Source: Competibacteraceae bacterium UBA2792
GTDB lineage: Bacteria; Pseudomonadota; Gammaproteobacteria; Competibacterales; Competibacteraceae
Reading direction: 5' to 3'
Assembly: GCA_002352125.1 (NCBI GenBank)
Contig: DEHU01000315.1
Span: 1-6,659 of the forward strand
Length of the DNA: 6,659 nt
Positions 6,392 to 6,659 of this stretch are shown here, piece by piece. The notes beneath the pieces were generated by a model, which ran no database searches, was not told the origin of the DNA, and saw only the letters and a program-made list of their open reading frames with translations. Position numbers and translations under genes: made by a program. The number at the start of each line of letters is the position of its first letter. The stretch's first letter is position 1.

Positions 6392-6659
6392 CTCATCCGA
6401 TGCTGAAATTCGCCGCCGCCGCGTTGGCGGTGGGCTGGATGGGCGTGGCCGTGGCCGCTCCGGACGTCGGCGAAGCTCAAAAGCAGGCGCTCAACGTCCA
6501 CGCCATCGTGATGTTCTTCATCTTCGTGGCCGCGACTCTGGGCATTACCTATTGGGCGGCCCAACGCACTAAGTCGGCCAGCGACTACTATGCCGCCGGC
6601 GGCGGCATCACCGGCACCCAGAACGGCTTGGCCATCGCCGGCGACTACATGTCGGCGGC
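6388..6659 (+). CDS. actP: Cation/acetate symporter ActP (5' part only)
   Basis: The first 90 codons of a gene cut by the right edge are present. ActP is an SLC5 (sodium:solute symporter) family protein that imports acetate and related short-chain acids with a cation across the inner membrane. The N terminus has a signal-like hydrophobic stretch (about 7-24, ending AVAAP), then the first core helix (about 36-57). The segment [23 protein letters not shown] and then [15 protein letters not shown] closely follow the E. coli ActP sequence as I recall it. Position directly after DUF485 is the classic arrangement. The start is fixed by the AAGGAGG site and the ATGA overlap. Substrate choice among acetate, pyruvate and other acids cannot be proven from this fragment. 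Confidence 0.93.
   Translation, partial: MTHPMLKFAAAALAVGWMGVAVAAPDVGEAQKQALNVHAIVMFFIFVAATLGITYWAAQRTKSASDYYAAGGGITGTQNGLAIAGDYMSA

Overview
The window looks like a chromosomal stretch of a GC-rich proteobacterium, most likely a gamma- or betaproteobacterium. This rests on the close resemblance of the rightmost genes to the E. coli yjcH-actP pair, on the long Gram-negative periplasmic domains, and on GC-rich codon use. Nothing in it suggests a phage, an insertion sequence, a CRISPR array or an RNA gene.

Left block (1-3350, minus strand). Two genes form a tight operon that reads right to left. The first encodes an exported LysM-FecR protein with three fibronectin-III-like repeats and a C-terminal membrane anchor. 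Its reading frame is broken by a run of nine G on the plus strand (nine C in the gene) at 2260-2268; removing one base restores a 553-residue protein. Its TGA stop overlaps the ATG of the second gene (ATGA). That gene encodes a membrane sensor with a periplasmic CHASE2 domain, further membrane helices, a PAS domain and the start of a GGDEF domain, and runs off the left edge. The pair looks like a cell-envelope sensing module with a cyclic-di-GMP output.

Middle (3554-5809, minus strand). A 751-residue two-pass membrane protein joins a HAMP-like linker, a PAS-like domain and a histidine-kinase-like region without recognisable catalytic residues to a complete C-terminal DEDDh 3'-5' exonuclease domain of the DnaQ type. 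This is the most unusual protein here. A 203-bp AT-richer spacer with a clear inverted repeat separates it from the FecR gene.

Right block (5810-6659, plus strand). A 270-bp divergent control region with A/T runs, a dyad and a possible sigma-70 promoter leads into a DUF485 (YjcH) membrane protein gene. This overlaps by ATGA the start of actP, the cation/acetate symporter, of which only the first 90 codons are present. Both genes have AAGGAGG ribosome binding sites. The divergent layout suggests a possible functional link between acetate uptake and the sensor-like exonuclease, but this is inference.
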